Part shown: in pieces, positions 1 to 7,538 of the stretch
How positions within the stretch are numbered: position 1 is the stretch's first letter
Layout: every line of letters starts with the position of its first letter
DNA from: DATCMH01 sp036563505
Lineage (GTDB): Bacteria; Pseudomonadota; Alphaproteobacteria; Rhizobiales; Beijerinckiaceae
Direction of reading: 5' to 3'
Length of the DNA: 64,000 bases
NCBI GenBank assembly: GCA_036563505.1
Contig: DATCMH010000019.1
Span: forward strand, 1-64,000
Notes under the pieces: model-generated
Seen by the model: only the letters and a program-made list of their open reading frames with translations
Told to the model about the DNA's origin: nothing
Database searches by the model: none
Made by a program: the position numbers and the translations under genes

Positions 1-2
1 CC

Positions 3-188
3 CGCGCCACGGCGGAGGCGCTCGCTGCTCAACGCCGTCTAGCCGAGCTTGACCGATTCAGCGCCGAGGAGTCTTCTACAAGAGTTCCGTCGTTGCGTGC
101 CTTCTGCGTCGCCGCCGTACTCCAGCCGATTGTCATCAACAGGGGTCGTTCAGGCCTCAAAACCAACGCCGCTGGGGAACAATCATGA
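3..188 (+). CDS. C-terminal end of an unidentified upstream CDS (partial)
   Basis: An open frame enters from the left window edge and stops at a TGA (186-188) that overlaps the ATG of the next gene (185) as ATGA, the usual sign of translational coupling. The visible part is about 61 residues and begins with an Ala/Arg/Glu-rich, helix-like stretch (RATAEALAAQRRLAELDRFS). I recognise no domain. A sensor kinase would be a natural partner for the response regulator that follows, but the visible tail does not look like a kinase C-terminus. The overlap is seen; that it is a real gene is inference. Confidence 0.35.
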   Translation, partial: RATAEALAAQRRLAELDRFSAEESSTRVPSLRAFCVAAVLQPIVINRGRSGLKTNAAGEQS

Positions 189-562
189 AAGGCTGCCGCG
201 TGCTGATCGCGGAGGACGAGGCGCTCGTCGCCCTCGACCTCGCCGACTCTCTTCTGCAGATTGGCGCCGAGGTCGTTGCGACGACCGGGCTCGTGCGCGA
301 GGGTTTGCGCTTCGCTGAGACCACGACGATCGACGTCGCCCTTCTCGACTTCAACCTGGCCGATGGGGTCGCGACACCGCTCGCTGAAGCGCTTCGGTGT
401 CGCGGCACCGCGGTGGTGTTCTACTCCGGCCGTGGCGTGCCGGAGGAGGCGCTCCAGCGTGTGCCCGGCGCGACTGTTCTCAAGAAGCCGCTGCGGTTTG
501 AGTCGATCGCCCGGACGCTTCGGGAGTGCCGTCGCGGCCTCAGTTCGCCTGCCCGCGCCTGA
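185..562 (+). CDS. Single-domain response regulator (CheY-like receiver)
   Basis: A 125-residue stand-alone receiver domain. It shows the acidic pair in LIAEDEA near residues 9-11, the phospho-acceptor Asp in VALLDFNLAD near residue 57, a Ser in VVFYSGRG in the usual Ser/Thr switch position, and the conserved Lys in VLKKPLR near residue 103. No output domain follows, so it probably acts by protein-protein contact, as phosphotransfer partner of an HWE or hybrid kinase. Its ATG overlaps the stop of an upstream frame. Its 3' end overlaps the converging small gene at 540-782 by 23 bp. Which kinase it pairs with cannot be seen here. Confidence 0.85.
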   Translation: MKGCRVLIAEDEALVALDLADSLLQIGAEVVATTGLVREGLRFAETTTIDVALLDFNLADGVATPLAEALRCRGTAVVFYSGRGVPEEALQRVPGATVLKKPLRFESIARTLRECRRGLSSPARA

Positions 563-782
563 TCTCGGCCAGCCGGCGCACGTCCTCAAGAAGCCGATCA
601 GCCGCATCCTTGCCGCGCACGGCGGTCACGCCACGCAGGCTGGAGTTGGGCACGCCCTCGATGAAGGCTTTGCGCTCGTCTGCGTTCATGGCCAGCACGT
701 AGGCGACCTCGGTCTCGTGCCGCCACTCCTCTGAAGCGGTGTCGACCTCGCGTCCGGCGAGGTGAGAGTAGGCCCGGCGCAT
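540..782 (-). CDS. Small conserved hypothetical protein of the mobile element
   Basis: An 80-residue soluble, charged protein starting MRRAYSHLAG and containing NADERKAFIEGVPNSS and an amphipathic C-terminal helix (DAADRLLEDVRRLAEIRR). I recall similar short proteins from Methylobacterium-type genomes but assign no function. It is the last gene of a compact minus-strand set (1024 to 540): its ATG at 782 lies 3 bp after the stop of the 26-codon membrane peptide. The spacing and the biased codon use support a real gene rather than a shadow. Confidence 0.6.
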   Translation of the reverse strand: MRRAYSHLAGREVDTASEEWRHETEVAYVLAMNADERKAFIEGVPNSSLRGVTAVRGKDAADRLLEDVRRLAEIRRGQAN

Positions 783-785
783 GCG

Positions 786-866
786 CTAGAACCCGATCTC
801 GCCCACGACATAGATCATTCCGGCGGCAAAGACGGAGGCGGCGAGCATAATGAGAGCCACAGTCAT
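786..866 (-). CDS. 26-residue single-span membrane peptide
   Basis: Reading the minus strand gives MTVALIMLAASVFAAGMIYVV followed by GEIGF and a TAG stop. Almost the whole peptide is one hydrophobic segment, so it should be an inner-membrane micropeptide. Its ATG (866-864) overlaps the TGA (865-863) of the gene before it as ATGA, and the next gene starts 3 bp after its stop. This tight coupling on both sides is the main argument that it is translated. Function unknown; too short for standard gene finders. Confidence 0.5.
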   Translation of the reverse strand: MTVALIMLAASVFAAGMIYVVGEIGF

Positions 867-1024
867 TGCGGCTTGCCCCTGGTCTCCTCCTGGATGGCCA
901 GGAGCTGCGCCAGAGCCATGAACGCCAGCTTGTAGGTGTCGACATCGCCGGGCGGAACGAAGAAGCCCGTCTTGCGGTACTCCTCGCAGCGCGCGGCGGC
1001 TGCCTTGGCTTTGACAGCGGTCAT
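863..1024 (-). CDS. 53-residue hypothetical protein
   Basis: Minus-strand ATG at 1024 opens a 53-codon frame (MTAVKAKAAAARCEEYRKTG ... LAQLLAIQEETRGKPQ) ending in TGA at 865-863. A weak GGGGA lies about 9 bases before the start. The protein is soluble and helix-rich. It heads a three-gene string of small coupled genes (53, 26 and 80 residues) in the cargo of the integrated element. No homology is claimed; the coupled ATGA junction with the next frame is the support. Confidence 0.5.
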   Translation of the reverse strand: MTAVKAKAAAARCEEYRKTGFFVPPGDVDTYKLAFMALAQLLAIQEETRGKPQ

Positions 1025-1145
1025 CGGAACAGTCCCCGGGCCGGAGCTTTTCCGCTCTCCCAGCGACTCACAGCGTACCTTTCGGCTTAACGTGCGTCAT
1101 GTCGGGCAGCGGGGGCTCCTTCCAAAAGCACGCCTCCCGCTATCT

Positions 1146-1313
1146 TCACTTCCTCTCTGTCCCTCTCTCGGACTCCTTCTGCCTCTCTCGCCGCCAGCGA
1201 GCTTCGGCCCGTTTTTTCCGGGCTTTCTCCTCAGGCGTGACCCGGCCTCGGAGCCGGTTCGGGGGTGTCCCACTGTCCCAAGCACTGGGCCTGGGACAGT
1301 GGGACAGCGATCG
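1146..1313 (-). other. Open frame continuing in phase past the ATPase TGA stop
   Basis: The ATPase ends at TGA (1316-1314), but the same frame stays open for 55 more codons to a TGA at 1148-1146. The distal part is extremely basic and helix-like (TPEEKARKKRAEARWRRERQ). There is no ATG, GTG or TTG in this frame after the first stop, so it would need stop readthrough, a CTG start or a frameshift. It could be a decayed tail of the ATPase. Low confidence as a product. Confidence 0.2.
1266..1306. repeat. Perfect 15-bp inverted repeat downstream of the ATPase
   Basis: TGTCCCACTGTCCCA (1266-1280) and its exact complement TGGGACAGTGGGACA (1292-1306) flank an 11-base spacer. Each arm contains two tandem TGTCCCA-type units. 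It starts 8 bases after the ATPase stop codon. With no T-run it is not a classical intrinsic terminator. A transcript hairpin, or a binding site for the element's own replication or regulatory protein, are both possible. Confidence 0.7.
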
Positions 1314-2306
1314 TCAGGCCGCTTTGGCCTCGCTCGCCTGTTTGATCCGGTGCACCTGGCTCTTGCTCAGGCCGGTCCGGTCGGCGACGTCGCGAACGGA
1401 CAAGCCCTCCGCGAGCAAGCTCTCCACCTCCTCCGCCGACCCATCCCGTACGGGTGAGCACTGCCATGTGCTGCGGCCGTCCGCTTGTGTCAGCCGCGCC
1501 TCGAAGGGCTCCGCGTCAGCCCCGAACACACCGCGCGCCTTTGTCAGGTGCACCTCGAAGCGCGCACCTTGGCCTGGGGCGTAGTCGAGGGGGCGTTTGA
1601 GCTGGACCACCGTGTCGAGCACGTCTTCTCGTTTGGACGTGCCCCGCGCTTGTCCTGAGCGACCAGCATGATGAACCAGGATGACGCTCACACCACTTCG
1701 TCGCAGTCGCAAGAGCCAGGCCTGAACCGTATCCCACGACTCGGCGTCGTTCTCCCGGCCGCCGCTCACCAGCGTCGACAGGTTGTCGAGGACGATCACC
1801 TCCGTGTCGCCGAGCTCTGCCTCAAGCCGCCGCTGATCCTCCTCGCGTGCGAGATTGAGCGAGACGCCGGGCGGCTGCCGGTCGAGGGCGAGGAGACGGA
1901 AGTACTCCTTGTCGGGCGGGCGCACGTCGGTGGTGTCCATGGTGGCGCGCGCTCTCTCCTGCATCAGGGTCTGAGGCATCTCGCCGTCGACGTAGAGCAC
2001 GCGCCGGGGCTGGGGCGCCTTCCAGCGCAGGAACGAGCTGCCGCAGGCGATGCTCCAGCCCAGGCCCATGCTCACGTGGGTTTTGCCGACACCCCGTTCG
2101 GCGAAGATCATCATCAACCCCTTCGTGGGCAGAACAGGTGCGACGACGAGCTCGCGGTGAGGCAGCGGCAGCGCGACGAAGTCGGCGAGCGCTGTCGTGA
2201 CGAGGCGAGGCGGCACACACTCCTCGCTGATGGCCGACTTGGTCGTAGCGTTCTCGTTGGCGGCCACGGTGAACCGCTCGGTGGGGACGTCGGTCAGGTC
2301 CTCCAT
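1314..2306 (-). CDS. RepA-like AAA ATPase (RecA-fold) with C-terminal HTH
   Basis: A 330-residue P-loop ATPase of the RepA/AAA_25 group used by plasmids and integrated elements as a hexameric helicase or primase-loading protein. Walker A is AERGVGKTH near residues 69-77, followed by VLYVDGEMP, Walker B VIVLDNLSTL near 170 and ILVHHAGRSG near 210. The C-terminus carries a helix-turn-helix-like segment (SVRDVADRTGLSKSQVHRIK). The start at 2306 is chosen over 2444 because GGAGGT lies 8 bases upstream and its ATG overlaps the upstream stop as TGATG. It probably drives replication or maintenance of the excised element. Confidence 0.8.
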   Translation of the reverse strand: MEDLTDVPTERFTVAANENATTKSAISEECVPPRLVTTALADFVALPLPHRELVVAPVLPTKGLMMIFAERGVGKTHVSMGLGWSIACGSSFLRWKAPQPRRVLYVDGEMPQTLMQERARATMDTTDVRPPDKEYFRLLALDRQPPGVSLNLAREEDQRRLEAELGDTEVIVLDNLSTLVSGGRENDAESWDTVQAWLLRLRRSGVSVILVHHAGRSGQARGTSKREDVLDTVVQLKRPLDYAPGQGARFEVHLTKARGVFGADAEPFEARLTQADGRSTWQCSPVRDGSAEEVESLLAEGLSVRDVADRTGLSKSQVHRIKQASEAKAA

Positions 2307-2671
2307 CAAAGGGCACCTCCGACTTCGGCGCTGCGGAGCAGGGCTCGATGGATCTTCAGGGCCATGCGGTCGCCGTAAGATGAGACAGCAAGGGCATCGA
2401 CGATTCGTCCGGCCTTGTTGCGAACGAGACGAACGATGGTCCACTCGGCCGCGGGGTCAGCGGGATCGCCGAAGTCGAAGCCGCCATCGCTGCGCCACAC
2501 CACCGGCAGCACGCTAACTGCGGCCGGCTCGGCGCAGGGCCGTTCGCTGCCCATGTCGTCAGAGCACAGCCAGGAGCGCAGGCGAGCGGTCTGCGTCACC
2601 GGCGACCACGGTCGGTTCAGCGCGCCGTAGCACCCGGAGAGCGCGAAGAGTTCGTTAAGGTCAGCGGTCAT
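2306..2671 (-). CDS. Hypothetical protein of the mobile element (121 aa)
   Basis: Starts MTADLNELFALSGCYGALNR. An ATG at 2671 with GGAGG about 7 bases upstream is preferred over the longer reading from 2716. The central part has several Trp residues and a segment RLVRNKAGRIVDALAVSSYG that could be a small beta-rich fold. No family recognised. It overlaps the upstream gene by 11 bp and couples to the ATPase start through TGATG, so the two are likely made in fixed proportion. Confidence 0.6.
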   Translation of the reverse strand: MTADLNELFALSGCYGALNRPWSPVTQTARLRSWLCSDDMGSERPCAEPAAVSVLPVVWRSDGGFDFGDPADPAAEWTIVRLVRNKAGRIVDALAVSSYGDRMALKIHRALLRSAEVGGAL

Positions 2672-2888
2672 TGGCGGCCTCCGGCTCGCATGGAAAGACG
2701 CTCGTGAACTCGGCACAGGCGGCGCGCTGGTAAGCGGCGAGGCGGCCGAGCGCGAACGTTGCGCCGAGCCGGTCGCCTACCGCCACGTACTGCGCAGCGT
2801 GAGCGGCGTAGAGGGCTGTCAATTCGAGACGCTCGATGAGGAGGTCACGGTCGTCCTCGACGTCCCAGAAATGACGATTGTTAGTCAT
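2661..2888 (-). CDS. Hypothetical small protein of the mobile element (75 aa)
   Basis: Starts MTNNRHFWDVEDDRDLLIER with AAGGAGG about 7 bases upstream of the ATG at 2888. The rest is a helical, Ala-rich protein (LELTALYAAHAAQYVAVG). It overlaps the previous gene's 3' end by 8 bp and the next gene's 5' end by 11 bp. No function assigned. Confidence 0.55.
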   Translation of the reverse strand: MTNNRHFWDVEDDRDLLIERLELTALYAAHAAQYVAVGDRLGATFALGRLAAYQRAACAEFTSVFPCEPEAANDR

Positions 2889-3090
2889 GGCAGGCCTCCT
2901 TGGGCCCAAGGCCAGCGAGCTCGGCGACGGTGCGAGCGAGGGCCGGCGAGAGATGAGAGCGGCGCACGACGTGGCGCACCGCGGGCTGGTGCAGGAGCGC
3001 CCGGGTCTGAGCCCAGGCGAACAGGGGTAGGTCGCTGGCGGGCATAGCTCCGCCCTTCGCGCGCAAGCGCGTTTTGCGTCTCGACATCAT
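2881..3090 (-). CDS. Small basic hypothetical protein of the mobile element (69 aa)
   Basis: Begins MMSRRKTRLRAKGG, a very basic N-terminus that could contact nucleic acid, and continues into a helical body (HLSPALARTVAELAGLG). The ATG at 3090 has GGCGGAG 7 bases upstream. An internal ATG at 3045 is possible but badly spaced. It overlaps the following gene by 8 bp. No family recognised. Confidence 0.5.
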   Translation of the reverse strand: MMSRRKTRLRAKGGAMPASDLPLFAWAQTRALLHQPAVRHVVRRSHLSPALARTVAELAGLGPKEACHD

Positions 3091-3161
3091 GGATCAGCTC
3101 CGCCCAGGCCTGCGCCTCAGCGCAGGCGGGCCGCTAGGTGTGCGGGATCAGGCGGAGCGCC

Positions 3162-3404
3162 TCACCGGTCGTTGGCGGGCGTGATCTGGGCGATGAGGGC
3201 CTGAATGTCGTCGACGCGCCAGGCGGTCACGCGAGCACTGAGCTTCACGGGCTGAGGGTACCGCCCTTCCCTGACCCCGGCCCACCATGTCGACTTGCCC
3301 ACCGGAATGGGCCCGTGCGGAGCGATGATGGAAGTGAGCCGCAGGAAGCCTGTCGAGGGCAGCACGCGAGCTTCAGCTGTTTGCTTCTGATCATTGGTTG
3401 GCAC
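3162..3404 (-). CDS. AlpA-family excisionase-like transcriptional regulator
   Basis: An 80-residue protein of the AlpA/MerR-like winged-helix type carried by P4-like elements, where it controls integrase expression and excision. The recognition pattern is VGKSTWWAGVREGRYPQPVK followed by LSARVTAWRVDDIQALIAQ, matching the usual LSRSTVYRxVxxGxFPxPxxLGxRxxxW plan. The start is GTG at 3404. It lies between the integrase and the small-gene operon on the same strand, as expected for a directionality factor. Confidence 0.8.
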   Translation of the reverse strand: MPTNDQKQTAEARVLPSTGFLRLTSIIAPHGPIPVGKSTWWAGVREGRYPQPVKLSARVTAWRVDDIQALIAQITPANDR

Positions 3405-3715
3405 GAGGCGTCACCATTGCCTTTGGACAAGGTGGGCTGACGCTGACAAGGGGACTCGCCAGGCTCACAGCTCTTTCGTAGGGTTTGCCTCGCTCGGCTA
3501 AGAGCACGGGGTTTGCCCCACGAAGCCGTTTGATCGTTGCAACCGGTCAAGCGGCTTCACTTTGTCCAGTGCCCCGCGAGCGGGGGGCATCGCGTTGATC
3601 TTGGACCAACACGAATCACCCTAGACGATATTGGGCGTCGCATTCGAGGCAGCAGGAAACACAGCGCTGTGGAAAGCGGGGTGGCCCGCAAATACGCTGT
3701 GCATCGATCCGGAAA
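3405..3715. other. Intergenic stretch between integrase 3' end and alpA-like gene
   Basis: About 310 bases with no supported gene on either strand. It probably carries the promoter of the AlpA-like operon, which reads leftwards. I could not pick out a convincing -35/-10 pair. The sequence is of lower GC than its neighbours and includes two copies of GGGTTTGCC (near 3480 and 3510). Confidence 0.4.
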
Positions 3716-4879
3716 TTAGCGGAAGCAATGGTCCGCCCACGCCTGCATCAGCTCGCGCCGCTTCTGGAGCGCGTCGCCGCGCCGGTAGGCTCTCTCCACC
3801 TCCGAGCCGACAAGGTGCCCCAGCGCTGCCTCCGCCACCTCGCGGGGGTAATCGGTGGTCTCCCCCACCCAGTCCCGGAACGCGCTACGGAAGCCATGAA
3901 CTGTGACCTCGGCCTTCATGCGCCTGAGCACCGCGTCCATCGCCATGTTCGACAACGGCCGATCGCGCCGCTGGCCGGGGAAGACGTAGGCACTCGTACG
4001 TTGCTCCTGCTGCGCGGTCAGGATCGCGACGGCTTGGGTCGAGAGCGGCACCCGGTGCTCCCGCGCCACCTTCGTGCGCCGGGCCGGGATGGTCCACACG
4101 CCCGAGACGAGGTCTACCTCGTCCCAGGTAGCCCCGATCACCTCGCCCGTGCGCGTCGCCGTCAGGACGGTGAAGGCCAGCGCCCGTGCGGCGATCCCGG
4201 GCTGGTTGGCAAGTTGCTCCATGAATGCCGGCACGTCGTCGAACGGCATGGCCCGATGGTGCCCGCGGGTGAGCTTCTGGCGTTTGGGCAGGACGGCATC
4301 GAGATGCCCGCGCCAGCGCGCTGGGTTCTCGCCAGAGCGGTGACCGTGCGCCTTGGCGTAGTCGAGTACGCGCTCGATGCGGCCCCGCAGCCTTGAGGCC
4401 GTCTCGGCCTTCTTGCTCCAGATCGGCTTGAGCACCCCGAGCACGTCCTCCGTCGTGATCGCGTCCACGGGCTTGGGCCTGAGCGGTGCGGCGTAGACGG
4501 TGAGCGTCATCGACCACTGGGCCTTGTGCTTCTCGTTGCGCCAGCTCGGGCCCATGCTCTCGACGAGCGCGTCGGCGGCTTCGCCGAACGTGAGAACGCG
4601 TCGGGCCTCGGTAGCCTTGCGCAGGGCGAGCGGGTCATGGCCCTCGGCGATCTGCTGGCGCGCGGAGGCGGCCAGCTCTCGGGCACGCGCAAGCGGCACA
4701 TCGCGCAGCGAACCCAGGCCCATCTCGCGACGACGTCCGGCACTCGTCCAGAGGAACACCCAGGAGCGCGCGCCTGACGCTGTCACGTTCAAGTACAGGC
4801 CGCCCCCGTCGCCGTGCCGACCTGGACTCGTCACCGTCGCCGCCGTGCGAGCCGTGAGCTTCTGGACCTGTCGCGCCAT
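3716..4879 (-). CDS. P4-type tyrosine site-specific integrase
   Basis: A 387-residue integrase with an N-terminal DUF4102-like Arm-binding domain (GGGLYLNVTASGARSWVF), a SAM-like core-binding domain and a C-terminal catalytic domain. Catalytic residues are visible: Arg in LTATRTGEVIG near 242, HGFRSAFRDW near 328, the His in AALGHL near 352 and the nucleophile Tyr in VERAYRRGD near 363. ATG at 4879 with GGGGAAG upstream is preferred to the GTG at 4915. It should insert the element into the 3' end of a tRNA gene; see 5037-5050. All catalytic residues are present, so it may be active. Confidence 0.9.
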   Translation of the reverse strand: MARQVQKLTARTAATVTSPGRHGDGGGLYLNVTASGARSWVFLWTSAGRRREMGLGSLRDVPLARARELAASARQQIAEGHDPLALRKATEARRVLTFGEAADALVESMGPSWRNEKHKAQWSMTLTVYAAPLRPKPVDAITTEDVLGVLKPIWSKKAETASRLRGRIERVLDYAKAHGHRSGENPARWRGHLDAVLPKRQKLTRGHHRAMPFDDVPAFMEQLANQPGIAARALAFTVLTATRTGEVIGATWDEVDLVSGVWTIPARRTKVAREHRVPLSTQAVAILTAQQEQRTSAYVFPGQRRDRPLSNMAMDAVLRRMKAEVTVHGFRSAFRDWVGETTDYPREVAEAALGHLVGSEVERAYRRGDALQKRRELMQAWADHCFR

Positions 4880-5036
4880 GGCTGCTTCCCCACGCTTCCC
4901 TACTTTCTTCCCCACTGGGCGGCGTGGATCGTAGCGGATGAGCGCGGACGGAGGCGAGCCAAAGATGAGGGTTTCCAGGGCAGATCGGGCACGAAGCCGG
5001 ACAACCTCGCACTCTGGCGGATGATGGTTAGGCGGA

Positions 5037-5050
5037 CTCCGTCTCCGCCA
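5037..5050 (+). other. Possible attachment-site repeat: tRNA-Ser 3'-end remnant
   Basis: CTCCGTCTCCGCCA matches the 3' end of an alphaproteobacterial tRNA-Ser (acceptor strand CGTCTCC, discriminator G, CCA). The preceding bases do not form a T-arm or anticodon arm, so only the end is present. Located about 160 bp from the integrase start, it is where an att duplicate would be expected. The tRNA match is from memory and must be checked. Confidence 0.35.
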
Positions 5051-5421
5051 CCGTCCGTCTCGGCCTCAACGGGCACTGTAGTCTGCCCCTCAAAACTACC
5101 TTCATAGCGCAATCGGCCTTTTCCTGCGGCGTCGCAGGCGGCGATGAGCCGTGCGCGAGGCATTCTGTCGGTCGAGAGCTTTGACCCGCAGGTCGGAGCC
5201 GTGAACTCGGGGCGCCAATATATTGGATTACGCGATCCTGAAGCTGACGGATCGGATCGTGAGAGAGTCGATTGTGCTCGGTTGCGTGACGCTTAATCCT
5301 CGGAGGGCATCTCAGAACATCGGTAGGCTCCGCGTTCACGTTTTTCCCGTCATGCACTCTGTCGGTTGAGGCTGATCCCGGCTCGGTCGGACAGCATCTC
5401 CCGAACCGCCGACAAAGCCGG

Positions 5422-5444
5422 CTTATCCCCAGACTTATCCCCAG
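5422..5444. repeat. Tandem CTTATCCCCAG direct repeat (DnaA-box-like)
   Basis: Two 11-base copies, 5422-5432 and 5434-5444, are separated by a single base. The core TTATCCCCA differs at one position from the DnaA box consensus TTATCCACA. It lies upstream of the small gene at 5523. Binding by DnaA is inference. Confidence 0.4.
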
Positions 5445-5522
5445 GCAGGACACAAGCTTGACGGAGAACAGAACAAAAACTTACATCGAACAAACAGCAA
5501 ACGAGACGCCGAGGTGGCCCCG

Positions 5523-5747
5523 ATGAGCACGCTCCCGCCCACGGTCGAGCAGGTGGTTTGCGGCTATCTGGACGGGGCGGACGGGGACGCTCAGAGGGCG
5601 TTGCGGCACGTTGTGGCGGATGCGTTCGCCGACCTCGCGGAGATGGAGCGCCGCTCCGCGCAGAAGGACCGGCTCATCTCCCGCGGCTACGTGCGGGCGG
5701 CCGCGCCTACGATCCAACCGGCTCGCGACGCCGATCTTGAACCCTGA
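5523..5747 (+). CDS. Small conserved hypothetical protein (74 aa)
   Basis: ATG at 5523 has GAGGTGG about 6 bases upstream; a GTG at 5514 is possible but overlaps that signal. The protein (MSTLPPTVEQVVCGYLDGAD ... ALRHVVADAFADLAEMERR) is helical and acidic, and ends RLISRGYVRAA. I recall close relatives of similar length in Methylobacterium-type genomes, always unnamed. No function can be given from sequence alone. Confidence 0.6.
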   Translation: MSTLPPTVEQVVCGYLDGADGDAQRALRHVVADAFADLAEMERRSAQKDRLISRGYVRAAAPTIQPARDADLEP

Positions 5748-5903
5748 GATGGGTGAGCGGGACCAACGCCCTCCCGCGGTCCCGCAAAAATCATCGGCTT
5801 GCGACAGACTGACACTCGCGCGGTCGCGGAATATTCATGATCAGCCACCATCGTCGAGGAGAAGCGGCGGCGAACCGTCAGAACAGCAGGCGAGGGGGCA
5901 AGC

Positions 5904-7531
5904 ATGGCAACGGGTTTTCGAACGATCACGGGGAACAACACCACGTCATGGTGGGGTGCGAACGTCTCCAACAAAGCCGTGTTCCTCGGCTACTCCTTCG
6001 AAACCCAGTTCTCGTCTTTCCGAAGCTCGACGGGTGACAACAGGGGGAGCTTCCAGCAGCTCAGTGACGCTGACAAGACGCTGGCCCGCGACGCCCTGAA
6101 GCAATGGGCTGACGTCAGCGGCATCACGTTCTTCGAGGTCCCGGCGGGCCGGGGCGACCTGAAGTTCATGAAGTATGATTTCGCCGGTTCCGACAACGCG
6201 GGCTTCGCCGGTTTCGCCTACTATCCCGGCGTCGAGCTCAGCTTCGGCTACCAATCCGATATCGGCGGCGAGATTTTCATCAACACGACCACGCGCGCGG
6301 ATCTCAACCTCTACCTGCACGAGGTGGGCCATGCGCTTGGCTTCAAGCACTCGTTCGACGGGGACCCGAAGCTCGACACCAACCTCGACAACGGCAACCA
6401 GACGGTGATGAGCTACACCGGGCCGCGCACCGGCAAGCTCGGTCCTCTCGATGTTCAAGCCGTCCAGTACCTCTATGGCTTGGCCGACAAGGACGGGAGC
6501 CAAGTGGCGGGCTGGTCCTTCGCCAACGGCAACCTGACCCAGACCGGCACCGCCGCCTCCGACCAGATCCGAGGCCTCAAGACTGACGACGTCATCAACG
6601 GCGGGGGTGGCGGCGACCTGATCGCCGCCTTCCGCGGCAACGACGTCATCACGGCGGGATCGGCAACGACGAGATCTACGGCGGCGAGGAAAACGACACG
6701 ATCACGCCGGGCCTCGGTACCAACGAGGTCCTCGCTGGCGCTGGCACCGATACCGTGCGCTACGCGGGCACCCGCGCCGAGTACGCGATCAACAAACTTG
6801 GATCTTCGATGACGGTGAAGAAGGCCGGCATCTCCGACACCTTGTACGACGTCGAGTACCTGCGCTTCGATGACATAACCCTCGACGCGAACCTGTCGTC
6901 GGTCCGCAACGAGCAGCACGTCTACCGTTTCTGGAACAAGGCCAACGGCGACCACTTCTACACGACGAGCGCTAACGAGAAGGCCTCGATTCAGGCCAAC
7001 CTTCCCAACATGATCTACGAGGGCGCGCTGTTCGACACGCCGGTCAAGAGCGCCAACACCATCGACGTGCACCGCTTCTACAAGACCGACGGCACGCATT
7101 TCTACACGACCAACGTCGTCGAGAAGGACGCAATCATCGCGAACCTGAAGAACTACACCTACGAGGGCGTGGCGTTCCAGGCCTACAACAGCGCGGCAAG
7201 CCCCGACGCGGTCGTGCTGCAGCGCTTCTACCGGCCCTCGACGGGCGAGCATCACTTCGCGGCCTCCACGACGGAGGCTCAGGGCCTGCGCGACCAGAAA
7301 TGGGGCAACGACGAGGGGCCGGGGCTGATCATGGCCAAGGTGTCGGGGCCGGTGCCCGGCCAGAGCTTCGGCACGGAGGCGAACGACACCGCGGCGGACC
7401 TGCACCTCGCCGACCTGTTCGGCGACGACGAGCATACCCATACGCATACGGGTGGGCTCCACGATCACGAGCACTACTTCGCGGCCCTGATGCAGGTCAC
7501 CCCCGTGCCGGATCCGGGCGACTGGCGCTGA
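5904..7531 (+). pseudogene. M10 serralysin-like RTX metalloprotease with DUF5648 tail, frameshifted
   Basis: The first frame (5904-6812) encodes a serralysin-type zinc protease: HEVGHALGFKH is the HEXXHXXGXXH metal site and VMSYTG supplies the Met-turn. RTX-like Gly/Asp repeats begin near residue 230. At about 6655-6659 the frame breaks. Adding one G to the GGG run restores GIGNDEIYGGEENDTI and joins the second frame (ending 7531), which has one more RTX repeat, three DUF5648-like repeats (pattern YRFxNxxxGDHFYTT) and a His-rich tail (EHTHTHTGGLHDHEH). An intact version would be a type I-secreted protease of about 542 residues. Either a real lesion or a sequencing error; no secretion genes lie nearby. 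Confidence 0.8.
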
Positions 7532-7538
7532 GGGAGGC

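Larger units (their letters stand above)
4880..5522. other. Element boundary region without a supported gene
   Basis: About 640 bases upstream of the integrase. Frames exist on both strands but none has convincing composition, start signal or recognisable motifs. It holds a 14-base match to a tRNA-Ser 3' end (5037-5050) and a tandem TTATCCCCA pair (5422-5444). It most likely contains the right end of the element, the integrase promoter and flanking chromosome. Confidence 0.45.

Noticed and set aside
4900..5163. 87-codon minus-strand frame upstream of the integrase
   Set aside because: No start signal, no recognised motif, and it overlaps the integrase start; kept only as part of the boundary region.
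5757..5785. GCGGGACC/GGTCCCGC stem followed by AAAAA
   Set aside because: The loop is 13 bases and the A-run is on the wrong side for a terminator of the plus-strand gene; not called.
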